Assembly: GCF_002561455.1 (NCBI RefSeq)
Contig: NZ_NTUP01000013.1
Coordinates: 169,891-233,890, forward strand
Reading direction: 5' to 3'
Length of the DNA: 64,000 nt
Source: Bacillus sp. AFS015802
GTDB taxonomy: Bacteria; Bacillota; Bacilli; Bacillales; Bacillaceae_B
This document shows positions 33,912 through 43,645 of the stretch, one piece after another. Both the position numbers and the translations under genes were made by a program. Within the stretch, counting starts at the first letter, position 1, and each line of letters begins with the position of its first letter. The notes under the pieces were generated by a model. It worked only from the letters and a program-made list of their open reading frames with translations, was not told the origin of the DNA and did not search any database.

Positions 33912-36278
33912 TTATGAACTTTGCTCTTCTGACGGTTTACCGACCAAGACAGTTCGCGGCTTACTGCCCTCATATGGGCCAACCACTCCCCTTACTTCCA
34001 TTTCATCAATCAATCTGGCAGCTCTTGTATAGCCGATCCTGAATCTTCTTTGGAGCATGGAAACGGAGGCTGTCTGCATTTCTGCAATCAACTGGACGGC
34101 ATCGTTGTATAATTCGTCTTCCACTTCTCCTGTCTTCTCATCCTCCTGCACTTCATCTGGAATCATTTCCTCCTGATATTGTGCCTTTTGTTGAGAGATG
34201 ACAAAATCAACGATCTCTTCGACTTCTTCATCTGATAGAAAAGCTCCCTGAACCCTCGTTGGTTTAGAGGCCCCTACAGGCATGAAGAGCATATCTCCCC
34301 GACCCAGCAGCTTTTCAGCCCCGCCGGAATCCAAAATCGTTCTGGAGTCGGTCTGGGAGGATACAGCAAAGGCGATCCTTGATGGAATATTCGCTTTAAT
34401 GACCCCTGTGATGACATCCACTGATGGACGCTGCGTCGCTATGATAAGGTGGATCCCGGCAGCACGTGCCATCTGGGCAAGCCTGGTGATGGCGTCCTCC
34501 ACGTCACTGGAGGCCACCATCATGAGATCCGCCAGCTCGTCTACAATGACCACAATGTATGGAAGAAGAGGCTGCTTATCTTCGTTCTCGATATTTTGTC
34601 TCTTAACGTAGTCGTTATATCCTTCAATATTCCTTGTACCCGTATGGGAGAAAAGCTCATACCTGCGTTCCATTTCACTTACGACCTTCTTCAATGCTTG
34701 AGAGGCTTTCTTTGCATCTGTTACAACAGGTGCAAGGAGATGGGGGACGCCATTATAAACATTCAGTTCCACCATTTTCGGATCGATCATCATAAGCTTC
34801 ACTTCATGGGGCTTTGCCCTCATGAGGATACTTGTAATGATGCCATTGATACACACACTCTTCCCGCTACCGGTCGCCCCCGCCACCAGTAAGTGAGGCA
34901 TTTTATTCAGTTCGGCGAGTACCGCTTCACCTGTTATATCACGCCCCAGGCCAATTTGCAGTTTGGCATCGGGTTTATTATGTTCCTTCGCTTCTAGTAC
35001 CTCGCGCAGGGACACCATCGCCACTTCCGAGTTTGGAACCTCGATACCAATCGCGGATTTACCCGGAATCGGAGCTTCAATCCGGATATCCTTCGCTGCC
35101 AGTGCAAGAGCGAGGTCATCACTCAGGTTGACGATACGGCTAACTTTCACCCCTACATCGGGATGCACTTCATATTTCGTGACGGCCGGACCCAGATGGA
35201 CCTGTGTCACTTTTGCCTTTACGCCGAAGCTTTGAAACGTCCTTTCGAGCTTTGCGGCGTTGGCATGGATCAATTGATATTCGTTACTCTGATCAGTCTT
35301 TTTAGGGCTCTTTAATAATGCAATGGAAGGAAGTTTATAATCTTTATTTTCCACCTCAGTGAAAGTGATTGGCGGAGCATCCGCTTCTCCTTCTGAATCG
35401 GGCTTATCCTCTGGTCCAGTCACCTCTTTTTCATTACCTATTACAGCTCCTGTAGATGCGGAGTCTTCTTTAGTCTGCACGCCGTAAGCACGCTCTGCAA
35501 AATTCGAGATGATTGGTTCCCGTGTTTCTTCTTCCTCGGGAAGCATCGGTTCAGCCGGTTCTTCTTTTTTCACCGGGGCATCCTGCTTCTTCTTTTCCCT
35601 TATTTCTTTTTTCTTTGATTGCTCTTCTTTCCAGTCACTCATATCCTGTTTGAAGGCTGACCATTGTCCACTCATGAATTCACCGAAACGTTTCCCGGCC
35701 CTTCCCAGGACATCGCCTATTGACTTGCCCGTCACTAAAATGATGCCGATCATGATGAAGGTCGCACTTACGATCCTGGCTCCCTGGGAATCGAAAAGGA
35801 AGTAGGAAACCGCGAACAGTAGACTCCCTATCATTCCTCCCCCAAGATCCGAGGTGCTGGTTTCACCGCTGACATCCATCCAATACAAATCCCATGTATT
35901 CATGATGACACTCGGATTATCAAATGACCCACCATTCGATAAAAGGTCAAATAACTTCACATGACTTAAGAGGAGAAAGCTTGCAATGATGATATAAACC
36001 CCTACCAGTCTGCGGCTGAATAACATGGGGACCTCCCGTTTAATCATGAGGTAGCCCGCTACATACAGCATCCAAAGAAGGGCGATCATGTACCATTCCC
36101 CAAGGAAGAAGCGGTAAAAATATACCAGTGCTTTCCCGACCGCTCCAAGCTCTATGATGGAAATTAAGCTTAATGCGGCCAGGATCAGTCCGATGATCTC
36201 ATATTTAATCGTCTGTTTTAACGTCGAACCGGTTTGAGAACGTTTCTTTCTTTTTTTCCGTTTTGCCAATCCATTCAC
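33912..36278 (-). CDS. spoIIIE: DNA translocase SpoIIIE/FtsK
   Basis: A 788-residue DNA pump that moves the chromosome into the forespore; length equals B. subtilis SpoIIIE (about 787). The N-terminus holds four membrane helices (about 28-180). A charged linker (about 215-300) follows. The motor domain has Walker [17 protein letters not shown] (about 463-478), Walker [14 protein letters not shown], and the [18 protein letters not shown] segment. The C-terminal gamma winged helix ([18 protein letters not shown], about 722-739) reads DNA polarity sequences. The start ATG 36278 is preceded by the weak site TAGGTG. Confidence 0.96.
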   Translation of the reverse strand: MNGLAKRKKRKKRSQTGSTLKQTIKYEIIGLILAALSLISIIELGAVGKALVYFYRFFLGEWYMIALLWMLYVAGYLMIKREVPMLFSRRLVGVYIIIASFLLLSHVKLFDLLSNGGSFDNPSVIMNTWDLYWMDVSGETSTSDLGGGMIGSLLFAVSYFLFDSQGARIVSATFIMIGIILVTGKSIGDVLGRAGKRFGEFMSGQWSAFKQDMSDWKEEQSKKKEIREKKKQDAPVKKEEPAEPMLPEEEETREPIISNFAERAYGVQTKEDSASTGAVIGNEKEVTGPEDKPDSEGEADAPPITFTEVENKDYKLPSIALLKSPKKTDQSNEYQLIHANAAKLERTFQSFGVKAKVTQVHLGPAVTKYEVHPDVGVKVSRIVNLSDDLALALAAKDIRIEAPIPGKSAIGIEVPNSEVAMVSLREVLEAKEHNKPDAKLQIGLGRDITGEAVLAELNKMPHLLVAGATGSGKSVCINGIITSILMRAKPHEVKLMMIDPKMVELNVYNGVPHLLAPVVTDAKKASQALKKVVSEMERRYELFSHTGTRNIEGYNDYVKRQNIENEDKQPLLPYIVVIVDELADLMMVASSDVEDAITRLAQMARAAGIHLIIATQRPSVDVITGVIKANIPSRIAFAVSSQTDSRTILDSGGAEKLLGRGDMLFMPVGASKPTRVQGAFLSDEEVEEIVDFVISQQKAQYQEEMIPDEVQEDEKTGEVEDELYNDAVQLIAEMQTASVSMLQRRFRIGYTRAARLIDEMEVRGVVGPYEGSKPRTVLVGKPSEEQSS

Positions 36279-36323
36279 CTAAATTCTATTGAAGTCTATC
36301 CTAGTTATGTACAGAAAGATGAA

Positions 36324-36377
36324 GAAAGGGCTGACCCTTTGGGGCAATATGTGTGCCTAAGGTGTCAGACCCTTCCC
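36324..36377 (-). terminator. hairpin after ylzJ
   Basis: Minus-strand GAAGGGTCTGAC pairs with GTCAGCCCTTTC with one mismatch, with an inner pairing of AGGCAcACA and GCCC; CATCTTTCTG follows. A moderate terminator of tepA-ylzJ. Confidence 0.55.
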
Positions 36378-36456
36378 GTGAACTTAACGTATCAGTATAT
36401 TGTCTTCCAGTAATATTATAGCATAACCACTATTTCGGGAAAATCCTCTTTCTCAC

Positions 36457-36663
36457 TTAATTGTTGATAAATTCCCCCGGGCATATGTGATCATTTAAGT
36501 AATGTGCGGGATCACTGCTCATGACCCTGATAATCCGATATTTGTTTTCCTCCTGCTGAACGAGAAGAGGTACGCCCTGATAATCCATCATCATTTGACC
36601 GCTGAATTCACTTCCATCTGTTGGAAACACAAGATCATTGGGAACCACTGTATATAGGATCAT
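36457..36663 (-). CDS. ylzJ: YlzJ-like protein
   Basis: A 68-residue protein, [20 protein letters not shown], of the YlzJ family always found behind tepA in Bacillus. Its ATG overlaps the tepA TGA as ATGA, so translation is coupled. No motif of known function is seen. Confidence 0.85.
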   Translation of the reverse strand: MILYTVVPNDLVFPTDGSEFSGQMMMDYQGVPLLVQQEENKYRIIRVMSSDPAHYLNDHICPGEFINN

Positions 36664-37415
36664 TGAACCAGCCCCTCTTGTTGATCAGCCTGTTTTTTCA
36701 TCTCTATCAATTCATTGATCTTTCTGATTGCCTTTCCGATACCGCCGATTCCATCAATCAATCCGTACTCCACTGCATCATCCCCCACCACATTCGTACC
36801 TATATCCCTGGTGAGATTTCCTTTTGCAAACATGAGATCTTTGAAGTCCTCTTCTGTGATATTGCTGTGCTTGGTGACAAAGCTGACCACCCGCTCCTGC
36901 ATTTTATCCAGATATTCAAATGTTTGCGGCACCCCGATGACCAAACCGGTTAATCGAACGGGGTGAATCGTCATGGTAGCCGTGCTCGCAATGAAAGAGA
37001 AGTCACATGATACAGCGATAGGCACTCCGATGCTGTGTCCTCCCCCGAGAACGACGGATACGGTAGGCTTAGATAAAGAGGCGATCATTTCGGAAATCGC
37101 TAATCCCGCTTCTACATCTCCGCCAACCGTATTCAGGATCACAACCAGCCCTTCAATTTTAGGGTTTTGCTCAATGGCCACAAGCTGAGGGATGACGTGT
37201 TCATACTTAGTTGTCTTATTTTGGGGCGGAAGCTGCATATGCCCTTCTATCTGCCCTACAATCGTCAGGCAATGGATATTTGAGTCTTGAGAAAGCTGTG
37301 GAACATTGGTTTGACCTAACTGCTGAATCTTTTCCATTAAACCGGATGGCTTGTCTTTTTGATCATCTTGTTCCTTATTCGGCTCGTCCTGCATATGTTC
37401 ACGATTTTGTTCCAT
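36660..37415 (-). CDS. tepA: ClpP-fold protease TepA (translocation-enhancing protein)
   Basis: A 251-residue ClpP/crotonase-fold serine protease. After a Gln/Asp/Lys-rich N-terminus, [18 protein letters not shown] (about 113-130) forms the oxyanion region, and [18 protein letters not shown] (about 138-155) carries the nucleophile Ser in the place GHSIG. The His region is in [11 protein letters not shown]. In B. subtilis TepA (YmfB) degrades pre-secretory proteins and spore small acid-soluble proteins during germination. The start is ATG 37415 after GGAGATG. Confidence 0.92.
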   Translation of the reverse strand: MEQNREHMQDEPNKEQDDQKDKPSGLMEKIQQLGQTNVPQLSQDSNIHCLTIVGQIEGHMQLPPQNKTTKYEHVIPQLVAIEQNPKIEGLVVILNTVGGDVEAGLAISEMIASLSKPTVSVVLGGGHSIGVPIAVSCDFSFIASTATMTIHPVRLTGLVIGVPQTFEYLDKMQERVVSFVTKHSNITEEDFKDLMFAKGNLTRDIGTNVVGDDAVEYGLIDGIGGIGKAIRKINELIEMKKQADQQEGLVQ

Positions 37416-37504
37416 GAAAACATCTCCTTTTCATTCCCATTCTCTTGTTATTATTTTAATATGGGAGTGTTTTCATACTTCATTCTTCGGGTTCAAATAA
37501 ATAA

Positions 37505-37533
37505 GAGGCTATTTGTTGGTCACAAATAGCCTC
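37505..37533 (-). terminator. terminator of rnjB
   Basis: GAGGCTATTTGT pairs perfectly with ACAAATAGCCTC over five bases; TTATTTATTTG follows on the minus strand. Confidence 0.88.
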
Positions 37534-37538
37534 ACATT

Positions 37539-39209
37539 TTACACTTCCATGATGATCGGTAGAATCATCGGTCTTCTTCGCGTTTTGTTGAATAGATAAT
37601 AATTGAGTTGATCCCGGATATCCTGCTTGATGGTTGTCCATTCAAAGGATCCTTTTTGCAGATAGGAATGGACCACATCTGTCACGATTCCCCCTGCGCC
37701 TTCGATCAATTCCTCTGACTCCCTTACATAAACGAAGCCCCGTGAGATGATTTCCGGCCCCGATACGATGGATTTGGATCTTCTGTTTATGGTGACGACC
37801 ACCGTGAATACACCGTCTTCAGATAATAATTTTCGATCACGAAGAACGATGTTTCCAACGTCCCCGACACCGATGCCATCAATCAAGACATTCCCTGCCT
37901 GTACCCGGCCGCTCATCCTCATCTTACCGTCCTTGTATTGAAGGACATCTCCCTTATCCATAATGAAAATCTGCTTATAAGGAAGTCCGGTATCATGTGC
38001 CAACTGGGTATGGGCGACAAGCATCTTGTATTCACCCTGAATGGGAATAAAGTATTTAGGCTTCATGATATTCAACATGAACTTCAAGTCTTCCTGACTT
38101 CCATGACCTGAAACATGAACCTTTTTATTGGCGGTCAATACATTGGCACCGGCTCTATACAGCATGTCGATCGTTCTTCCCACAATTACTTCCATGCCCG
38201 GAGACGGTGTGGCCGTAATGAGGACGGTGTCTCCATCTTCAATGTTTACGAGGCGATGGGATCGCTTGGACATTCGTTGAAGCGCCTCAAACGGTTCGCC
38301 CTGTGTACCAGTCGCGATGATGAGGATTTCATCCTTTGGATGATCACCAATCTCATCTATTCCGATGATCATTTCATCCCGTACATGAAGATACCCGAGT
38401 TTCAAGGCTACATCATACACTCTTTTCAAACTCTTCCCTACCACGGCCACTTTTCGATTATTCTGCTCTGCTGCATCAAATACTTGCTGAAGTCTGATCA
38501 GGTTCGAAGCGAAGCATGCGACAATCACCCTGCCTGATGCCGTACGCAAGGCGTCCGTGATATGTTGTTCGATGACTCCTTCCGATGTTGTATATCCCGG
38601 TCTCTCTGCCTCTTTACTGTCAGACAAGAGACAAAGGACCCCCTGCTCACCGATTTGCGCCATCTTGCCTAAATCGGGCCGGTAAAGATGTTTAGCGGAT
38701 TGATCGAATTTGAATTCTCCAGTATGGACGATGACTCCTTCGGATGTATGTATGCAAACACCCACTGAATCGGGAATACTGTGTGTCGTTTTAAAAAACG
38801 TAACATTCACTCCATCAAAGGTCAGATAGCTATCAGAGTGAACCGTATAGAATTTCACATCTTCCCTGACATTTTCATCCTTCAGACGCGCCTTTACAAG
38901 GGCATTTGTCAGGCGAGTACCATAAACAGGCGCTTTGATCTTACTGAGAACGTACGGTATCGCACCGATGCTGTCTTCATGTCCGTGGGTCAAAAAGATC
39001 CCTTTTACCCGCTCTTTATTTTCAATCAAATATTGAATGTCGGGGATGACGATATCGATCCCGAGCATTTCATTCTCTGGAAACATCAGCCCTGCGTCGA
39101 TCACGAATATTTCATGATCCACTTCAATCACGTACATGTTCTTACCGATTTCTCCCACTCCCCCGAGAGGGATCACCTTAATACTTTCATTCTTTATCTT
39201 ACTCACCAT
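37539..39209 (-). CDS. rnjB: ribonuclease J2
   Basis: A 556-residue metallo-beta-lactamase/beta-CASP ribonuclease. The first metal motif reads THGHEDSIGAIPYVL (about 74-88): the final His of the usual HxHxDH is Ser. The beta-CASP region and GTQGEPFEALQRM, TPSPGMEVIVGRTIDML and the conserved VHVSGHGSQEDLKFML follow. The altered motif and the location between dapA and tepA (ymfA in B. subtilis) identify RNase J2, the weakly active partner of RNase J1 in the 5'-exo/endonuclease complex. The start is ATG 39209 after AGGAGGAC. Confidence 0.92.
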   Translation of the reverse strand: MVSKIKNESIKVIPLGGVGEIGKNMYVIEVDHEIFVIDAGLMFPENEMLGIDIVIPDIQYLIENKERVKGIFLTHGHEDSIGAIPYVLSKIKAPVYGTRLTNALVKARLKDENVREDVKFYTVHSDSYLTFDGVNVTFFKTTHSIPDSVGVCIHTSEGVIVHTGEFKFDQSAKHLYRPDLGKMAQIGEQGVLCLLSDSKEAERPGYTTSEGVIEQHITDALRTASGRVIVACFASNLIRLQQVFDAAEQNNRKVAVVGKSLKRVYDVALKLGYLHVRDEMIIGIDEIGDHPKDEILIIATGTQGEPFEALQRMSKRSHRLVNIEDGDTVLITATPSPGMEVIVGRTIDMLYRAGANVLTANKKVHVSGHGSQEDLKFMLNIMKPKYFIPIQGEYKMLVAHTQLAHDTGLPYKQIFIMDKGDVLQYKDGKMRMSGRVQAGNVLIDGIGVGDVGNIVLRDRKLLSEDGVFTVVVTINRRSKSIVSGPEIISRGFVYVRESEELIEGAGGIVTDVVHSYLQKGSFEWTTIKQDIRDQLNYYLFNKTRRRPMILPIIMEV

Positions 39210-39257
39210 TATGTCCTCCTATGCTGTTCCTTCCCCGATCTTCAATCAGTTATATCC

Positions 39258-39287
39258 ATTATACTTGATACCATTTTGGGAGTACAA
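39258..39287 (-). promoter_or_regulatory. candidate sigma-A promoter of rnjB
   Basis: TTGTAC (39287-39282), an 18-base spacer and a perfect TATAAT (39263-39258) on the minus strand, about 50 bases before the start codon. Confidence 0.65.
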
Positions 39288-39470
39288 CCAATTTTATCCT
39301 CCCTCATCAAGATTAGGAAAAAGACTGCAATCATTTCTACTACGTTACTATTTCGATACCGCAGGACTAAATCCTTCTTCTTTGGAGTAATAATATCTCT
39401 TTTAAGTGAAAGGAAAGGATCGTCTTTATTGAATGCTGCCCTTCTCGATCTTATTGCTTGTTATTAGCGG

Positions 39471-39500
39471 GTAGTGGTTGATTTTCCGCTCCACCGCGGG
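39471..39500. repeat. fragment of a dispersed Bacillaceae intergenic repeat
   Basis: GTAGTGGTTGATTTTCCGCTCCA (split: GTAGTGGTTGATTTT, CCGCTCCA) is nearly the same as the start of the element at 63965-64000, GTAGAGGTTGATTTCCACTCCA (split: GTAGAGGTTGATTT, CCACTCCA). It then jumps to CCGCGGG, as if the middle were deleted. Confidence 0.5.
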
Positions 39501-39519
39501 TCGTGAAACGACAAAAGAC

Positions 39520-39560
39520 TGCGAAGGTCAAGGCTTCGCAGTCTTTTGGTTTTTTGAAGG
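39520..39560 (-). terminator. terminator of dapA
   Basis: AAAAGACTGCGAAG pairs perfectly (14 bp) with CTTCGCAGTCTTTT around a 7-base loop. The T run is better on the plus strand (TTTTGGTTTTTT), so it may act in both directions. Confidence 0.8.
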
Positions 39561-39569
39561 TGGTTGATT

Positions 39570-40442
39570 TTATGATAAACCTTCGATGAGTTGGGACAGT
39601 TTTGCTCTTTCCACTTCTGTGAGAGGGATGAGTGGCAGGCGCACCGAGCCGACATCAAGGCCTTTCATCTGGAGTGCAGTTTTGACCGGGGTCGGGTTCG
39701 GGCTCGTGAACAGTCCTTTCATGATCGGAAGGAGCCTTTGATGCAGCTGTGCTGCATGTGCAAGGTTTCCACTTGAAAAGGCCGAGATCATCTCCTGCAT
39801 TTCATTTCCGACCACATGGGAAGCCACAGACACGATTCCCGTCCCGCCGATGGATAATACCGGCAACGTGAGTCCGTCATCTCCACTATATAACATAAAA
39901 TCGTCAGACGTATGAGAAATGATTTCAGTCATACTATCCAAATCCCCACTTGCTTCTTTTACGGCAACAATGTTCTCGACCTTTGAAAGCCGGATGATTG
40001 TTTCAGGCGATACATTGACGCTTGATCTTCCCGGAATATTATACAGCATGACGGGTAAATCAGTTGATTCTGCAATCACCTTAAAATGCTGATACATCCC
40101 TTCCTGGCTGGGCTTATTATAATACGGGGCCACAAGCATGATGGCGTCCACGCCTGCTTCTGCAGCCTTTTTTGTAAGCTCGATTGATGCATGAGTGTTA
40201 TTGCTTCCCGTACCGGCAATGACAGGGATTCTTCCATCCACCACTTTCACGACATGTCGGAATAGGGCAACCTTTTCCTCTTTCGTTAAAGTAGGAGATT
40301 CCCCAGTGGTACCGGCTACTACTAACGAATCCGATCCATTGTCGATCAGATACTGAATTAATTGCGTCGTTTTAGTAAAATCAATATTTCCTTTACGGTC
40401 AAATGGCGTAACCATCGCCGTAGAAACGCGGCCAAAATTCAA
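39570..40442 (-). CDS. dapA: 4-hydroxy-tetrahydrodipicolinate synthase
   Basis: A 290-residue (beta/alpha)8 enzyme that condenses pyruvate with aspartate semialdehyde. The start is the TTG at 40440-40442 giving MNFGRVSTAMVTPFDRKG, after GAGGAGAG; the frame is open to 40523 but the family begins here. Motifs: VVAGTTGESPTLT (about 41-53), VMLYNIPGRSSVNV with the Tyr, and the Schiff-base Lys in IVAVKEASGDLDSM (about 161-174). It supplies both lysine and, during sporulation, dipicolinate through the dpa genes upstream. Confidence 0.96.
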   Translation of the reverse strand: MNFGRVSTAMVTPFDRKGNIDFTKTTQLIQYLIDNGSDSLVVAGTTGESPTLTKEEKVALFRHVVKVVDGRIPVIAGTGSNNTHASIELTKKAAEAGVDAIMLVAPYYNKPSQEGMYQHFKVIAESTDLPVMLYNIPGRSSVNVSPETIIRLSKVENIVAVKEASGDLDSMTEIISHTSDDFMLYSGDDGLTLPVLSIGGTGIVSVASHVVGNEMQEMISAFSSGNLAHAAQLHQRLLPIMKGLFTSPNPTPVKTALQMKGLDVGSVRLPLIPLTEVERAKLSQLIEGLS

Positions 40443-40464
40443 TCTAGTCACTCTCCTCGTAAGT

Positions 40465-41703
40465 TTATCCCACTCTGAATGTAGCATTTCTCTCTTGTAA
40501 TTGAAACGTATCATGAAGTGCATTAACGGCTTGGATCAAGTCCATTTCTTTCACCAATACCCATATGGTCGTATGACTATCCGCTGACTGCAGTATGCGG
40601 ATCCCTTCGTCGGAAAGGGATGAAACAATGGCAGAGGTGACACCCGGGACCCCGGTCATTCCCGCTCCCACTACTGAAATCTTCGCACACTCCGATTCCA
40701 CGATGGGGTTATGTCCTAACTTTCTTAAAACTTTTATTGCATCATCGGCTACTGATGATCCCACGGTGTAGACTACGCCTCTTGGAGAGATGTTAATAAA
40801 GTCAACACTTATTCCCTCTTTGGCCATAGCCTTGAAAACTTGAGCCTGAAGATCGTATTCATCTTCCTTGGCGAATACTTTAATTTGGGTGAGGTTGGAT
40901 ACATGGGCAATCCCTGTGACAGGATGACTCCTGAACTCTTTATGTGCCTTTGTATTTTCCAGAGTCGTCACAAGAGTGCCTTCACCATTTGAGTAAGTTG
41001 AACGAATCCGAATCGGAACATTCGAATTCATGGCAATCTCGACCGCCCTCGGATGGATCACCTTGGCTCCCTGGTACGCCATATTGCATACTTCATTATA
41101 CGAAACAACGGTGATGGGTCTTGCCTTTGTTGAAATACGTGGATCGGCGGTCATGACTCCTTCCACATCTGTAAAAATATCAATGTAGTCCGCTCTTAAA
41201 GCGACACCGAGAGCCGAGGCCGAGGTATCGCTCCCCCCCCTGCCGATGGTTGTCACATCCCCGTCTTTCGTTGCTCCCTGAAAGCCTGCAACCACCACGG
41301 CATCATGATACTCCAGTTCTTTAACCAATCGGCTGCATTTCATCTCGATGATCTTTGCATTGTTAAAATCATTATTTGTCCTGAACCCGGCTTGAGCGCC
41401 TGTCAGGGCTGTGGACCGGATACCATGCTCAAGAAGCATATTAGAAAATACCAGGCTCGATATGATTTCTCCACAGGACAAAAGAAGGTCCTGTTCCCGC
41501 TTACTGATTGAAGTGTTTCTGCCACCGATTAAGGATAAAAGGGAATCTGTTGCGTACGGTTCACCTTTTCTTCCCATGGCAGAAACGACTACCACCACTT
41601 TATAACCTTTATGAATCGCTTGTTTCGTATGGGCAATTGCCTTCAGGCGACTTGCTTCGTCACGTACCGAAGTTCCACCAAATTTTTGAACGATCACTTT
41701 CAT
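40465..41703 (-). CDS. dapG: aspartate kinase I (diaminopimelate-sensitive)
   Basis: A 412-residue aspartokinase that starts MKVIVQKFGGTSVRD, the ATP-binding KFGGTS motif. The catalytic domain continues with TTIGRGGSDTSASALG (about 150-165). Two ACT domains lie at the C-terminus (about 265-400). Position between asd and dapA identifies it as the DapG isoenzyme, which B. subtilis inhibits by meso-diaminopimelate rather than by lysine. The start is ATG 41703 after a weak AGGTG site. Slightly longer than the B. subtilis protein (about 404). Confidence 0.93.
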   Translation of the reverse strand: MKVIVQKFGGTSVRDEASRLKAIAHTKQAIHKGYKVVVVVSAMGRKGEPYATDSLLSLIGGRNTSISKREQDLLLSCGEIISSLVFSNMLLEHGIRSTALTGAQAGFRTNNDFNNAKIIEMKCSRLVKELEYHDAVVVAGFQGATKDGDVTTIGRGGSDTSASALGVALRADYIDIFTDVEGVMTADPRISTKARPITVVSYNEVCNMAYQGAKVIHPRAVEIAMNSNVPIRIRSTYSNGEGTLVTTLENTKAHKEFRSHPVTGIAHVSNLTQIKVFAKEDEYDLQAQVFKAMAKEGISVDFINISPRGVVYTVGSSVADDAIKVLRKLGHNPIVESECAKISVVGAGMTGVPGVTSAIVSSLSDEGIRILQSADSHTTIWVLVKEMDLIQAVNALHDTFQLQERNATFRVG

Positions 41704-41792
41704 GACTACACCTCATTGTCATATGTTCAAGAGGTATCTGGAAAACGGGTAGTGGATTTATACAAATATTCAGCTGGAATGATCCCTCTTCA

Positions 41793-42839
41793 TTACTTAA
41801 TTAGACCAAGCTTCATTAAACTTTCTGCGATTTGAACTGAGTTCCAAGCCGCTCCCTTCAGTAAGTTGTCAGACACAACCCACATATGGAAGCCTTTGTC
41901 TTCATCAAGATCTTTACGCACCCGACCTACAAACACATCCGGTTTTCCAACAGCATGGGCAGGCATCGGATATATTTGTTCTTCAGGGATGTCCTCAAGC
42001 GTTACCCCTGGTGCTTCCCGGAGAAGTTCATGGATATCTTTCACTGAAACAGATTCCTTCTCAATCTCAATATATACACTTTCGGAGTGACCTGTTACAA
42101 CTGGTAATCTGACACATGTCGCAGATACCTTTAACGAAGGCATATGCATGATCTTTTTCGTTTCATTGATCATTTTCATTTCTTCAAAAGTAAAGCCGTT
42201 GTCCTGAAATTTATCAATTTGAGGAATGGCATTATAAGCAATTTGATAATGTTTTTTGTCCCCTTTGACTGGTAACACACCAGGCTCAAATGATTCACCG
42301 GATAAAATCGCCTGTGATTGGGCGTGAAGTTCATCAATCGCAACGGCACCTGCGCCTGACACAGCTTGATAAGTAGATACGATCACTTTCCCCAGGCCAT
42401 ATTGTTTACGGATGGGCTCCAGTGCGGCAACCATTTGAATCGTCGAGCAGTTAGGATTGGCAATAATTCCATTATGATTCTTAATATCCTCTTCATTCAC
42501 TTCCGGTACAACAAGTGGTACATCCGGATCCATACGGTACGCACTTGTATTGTCCACAACAACTGCCCCGCGTTTTACGGCTTCAGGAGCAAGAAGTTTG
42601 GATACACTTCCACCTGCACTGAATAATGCGATATCGACACCTTCAAAGCTTTCAGGTTTCGCTTCTTCAACCGTCCATTCTTTCCCTTTAAATATAACAG
42701 TGGAACCAGCAGAGCGTGCTGATGATAATAAGGTCAATTGCTTTATTGGAAAATCCCTTTTTTCTAATGTTTGAAGCATTTGCTGTCCTACGGCACCGGT
42801 GGCACCGACAACAGCTACATGTAATCCCGTTGTATTCAA
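41793..42839 (-). CDS. asd: aspartate-semialdehyde dehydrogenase
   Basis: A 348-residue NADP enzyme that makes aspartate semialdehyde from aspartyl phosphate. The start is the TTG at 42837-42839 giving [20 protein letters not shown], preceded by GAAGGAGAG. The Rossmann motif is [10 protein letters not shown] (about 11-20). The catalytic Cys lies in [11 protein letters not shown] (about 126-136) and the substrate motif is [17 protein letters not shown]. The C-terminal [15 protein letters not shown] holds the catalytic His. dapG follows after about 90 bases. A sigma-A-like promoter is seen upstream. Confidence 0.96.
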   Translation of the reverse strand: MNTTGLHVAVVGATGAVGQQMLQTLEKRDFPIKQLTLLSSARSAGSTVIFKGKEWTVEEAKPESFEGVDIALFSAGGSVSKLLAPEAVKRGAVVVDNTSAYRMDPDVPLVVPEVNEEDIKNHNGIIANPNCSTIQMVAALEPIRKQYGLGKVIVSTYQAVSGAGAVAIDELHAQSQAILSGESFEPGVLPVKGDKKHYQIAYNAIPQIDKFQDNGFTFEEMKMINETKKIMHMPSLKVSATCVRLPVVTGHSESVYIEIEKESVSVKDIHELLREAPGVTLEDIPEEQIYPMPAHAVGKPDVFVGRVRKDLDEDKGFHMWVVSDNLLKGAAWNSVQIAESLMKLGLIK

Positions 42840-42907
42840 AATCTTCTCTCCTTCCAACCATTCAGTATTTTCATAGTACAATAGGTAAAATCATTTAGTC
42901 TATTACT

Positions 42908-42935
42908 ATAATAAAGAATATTTTAACATAAACAA
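42908..42935 (-). promoter_or_regulatory. candidate sigma-A promoter of asd
   Basis: TTGTTT (42935-42930), a 16-base spacer and TATTAT (42913-42908) on the minus strand. With the terminator behind dpaB it lets asd-dapG-dapA be expressed in growing cells. Confidence 0.45.
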
Positions 42936-43005
42936 TTATTCGACAATAGGAATTTTTTATTTATGTGTTCGTTCATTTCAGGGTACCAGTTTCTACATGC
43001 ATGAA

Positions 43006-43046
43006 AAGAAGGTCATCTGAAATACCCCAAGGTGATGACCTTCTTC
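43006..43046 (-). terminator. terminator of dpaAB
   Basis: GAAGAAGGTCATC pairs with GATGACCTTCTTTTC over a 16-base loop on the minus strand, just past the dpaB stop. Confidence 0.75.
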
Positions 43047-43051
43047 ATGGA

Positions 43052-43645
43052 TTAATCTAAATATCTTTCGATGACGACTGGTTGAAGCTGTCTTCCTTCC
43101 ATGGCCGCTTCGATGGTTTCCTGAATTAACGTCATTCTGGCAACCATCGATTTCGGTTTACTGTCAGGGGCATCCTGCCCGAAAGGTATAAAATAAATAT
43201 CTTTCGTCGAAATTAATCTCATCAGATTCACACCATTCAATCCAAGAGCATCATTTGTGGAAATACCGAGCACTACAGGGCGATGGTTGCGAATAGTCGC
43301 TTTGGCGGCCATCAACACTGGGGAATCGGTCATGGCATTGGCAAACTTACTCATTGAATTTCCTGTAAGAGGGGCAATCACCATGCAATCCAGCGGTATC
43401 TTTGGCCCAAGTGGTTCTGCTTTGACGATTGAATCAATCACTTTATGACCTGTAACATCTTCGATCCGCTTGATCCAATCTTCTCCTTTGCCGAATCTTG
43501 TTTCAGTATTCATAACGGTCGATGTCACAATCGGCATGACTTCCGCTCCATTATTCACTAAGCGCTCTATTTCCGGGAATACGGCATCATACGTACAATG
43601 AGACCCTGTAAGACCAAACCCGATACGTTTTCCTTTCACACTCAT
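43052..43645 (-). CDS. dpaB: dipicolinate synthase subunit B
   Basis: A 197-residue flavoprotein-type subunit of dipicolinate synthase, which makes the spore-core dipicolinic acid. It begins KGKRIGFGLTGSHCTYDAVFPE, split here as KGKRIGFGLTGSHCT and YDAVFPE, a flavodoxin-like motif, then APLTGNSMSKFANAMTDSPV (about 91-110) and LGISTNDALG. The ATG at 43645 overlaps the dpaA stop by four bases, so the two subunits are coupled. Confidence 0.96.
   Translation of the reverse strand: MSVKGKRIGFGLTGSHCTYDAVFPEIERLVNNGAEVMPIVTSTVMNTETRFGKGEDWIKRIEDVTGHKVIDSIVKAEPLGPKIPLDCMVIAPLTGNSMSKFANAMTDSPVLMAAKATIRNHRPVVLGISTNDALGLNGVNLMRLISTKDIYFIPFGQDAPDSKPKSMVARMTLIQETIEAAMEGRQLQPVVIERYLD

Larger units (their letters stand above)
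39210..39569. other. intergenic region between dapA and rnjB
   Basis: 360 bases: dapA terminator hairpin, a fragment of a Bacillaceae intergenic repeat (39471-39500), and the rnjB promoter. A short minus-strand frame (39464-39658) overlaps the 3' end of dapA in another frame and has no ribosome site, so it is not called. Confidence 0.6.

Noticed and set aside
39464..39658. 64-codon minus-strand frame overlapping the end of dapA
   Set aside because: Runs through the dapA terminator and the repeat fragment, out of frame with dapA, no ribosome site.
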